From JBBRUG01 sp038247995 (lineage in GTDB: Bacteria; Chloroflexota; Chloroflexia; Chloroflexales; Chloroflexaceae): 13,156 nucleotides of DNA. This document shows positions 13,050-13,156 of this stretch, one piece after another. Where the stretch lies: the NCBI GenBank assembly GCA_038247995.1, contig JBBRUG010000159.1, forward strand, positions 1 to 13,156, read 5' to 3'. A model generated the notes under the pieces. That model saw only the letters and a program-made list of their open reading frames with translations, had not been told where the DNA came from and did not search any database. The position numbers and the translations under genes are program-made. Every line of letters starts with the position of its first letter. Within the stretch, counting starts at the first letter, position 1.

Positions 13050-13156
13050 TCACGCCGCCATCTGGAGCACCTGCGCCTCGGGGGCACCTGCCATCGTAGG
13101 CGTTCCATACAAGCGCTGATGTTGCTGCTGCCGATGAAACTGCCAAAAGGCATCCC
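13050..13156 (-). CDS. 3' end of an unidentified element gene (5' part outside window)
   Basis: The last 34 codons of a minus-strand frame entering from the window edge: DAFWQFHRQQQHQRLYGTPT, MAGAPEAQVLQMAA, then TGA (13052-13050). Its GC-rich third positions match the other element genes. Too short for a family call. Confidence 0.5.
   Translation of the reverse strand, partial: DAFWQFHRQQQHQRLYGTPTMAGAPEAQVLQMAA

Larger units (their letters stand above)
9085..13156. mobile_element. Partial integrative element abutting tRNA-Thr
   Basis: Tyrosine integrase is next to the tRNA gene, with an excisionase-like gene two bases upstream of it, further small minus-strand genes and broken remnants, and no housekeeping genes to the window end. 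The layout fits a tRNA-targeted integrative or mobilisable element. The left limit is placed at the tRNA 3' end by inference. No second copy of the tRNA 3' end was found in the window, so the other boundary should lie beyond 13156. Confidence 0.55.

Noticed and set aside
12797..13052. Selenoprotein or TGA recoding
   Set aside because: Other genes in the window use TGA as a normal stop, no Sec-type context was seen and composition changes at each TGA; kept only as a low-weight finding.

Overview
The window (about 60% GC by eye) looks like chromosome of a filamentous/phototroph-type Chloroflexi, class Chloroflexia, probably Chloroflexales. This rests on gene content and style: a single-TM protein carrying the 'YFERARLEYHPN' repeats typical of Chloroflexi surface proteins, a class I PRPP synthetase with a variant PRPP loop, an eRF1/Vms1-like protein, a SEC-C protein, and short 7-bp tandem arrays in many intergenic gaps. 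The taxonomic call is inference.

Region A (1-9084) is ordinary host chromosome. A secreted subtilisin-family protease (minus strand, cut by the window start) is divergent, across a two-sided promoter gap, from a multi-TM UPF0104/lysylphosphatidylglycerol-synthase-TM-like protein. Then come a HIT hydrolase overlapping a membrane-anchored surface-repeat protein, an unrecognised 149-aa protein, ribose-phosphate pyrophosphokinase, a 62-aa charged protein translationally coupled to a Vms1/baeRF-like protein, and a strong hairpin terminator shared with the convergent SEC-C gene. A family 2 glycosyltransferase and tRNA-Thr(CGT), with a near-consensus sigma-70 promoter overlapping the glycosyltransferase stop, close this part. 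Heptad arrays (consensus CAGGAGT, GCGAACT, CAATGCT and similar) sit in at least five gaps here.

Region B (about 9085-13156, running off the end) is best read as one end of an integrative element in or beside the tRNA-Thr gene. All its recognisable genes are on the minus strand. Tyrosine integrase lies nearest the tRNA, then an excisionase-type HTH gene, a small second HTH gene, two unrecognised small genes, a decayed membrane/ATPase-like gene, an AT-richer orphan ORF and the 3' end of another gene. The integrase is split by a one-base frameshift in a C run, though all six catalytic residues remain. The gene at 12461-12801 is broken in at least two places. The element therefore looks partly decayed, or the assembly carries indels here. 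No heptad arrays were seen in Region B.

No defence or other novel multi-gene system can be demonstrated. The best leads are the heptad arrays (one forms an 18-bp inverted repeat and encodes the tail of a protein), the coupled charged protein plus Vms1-like pair, the unusual PRPP loop, and the uncharacterised small genes of the element.
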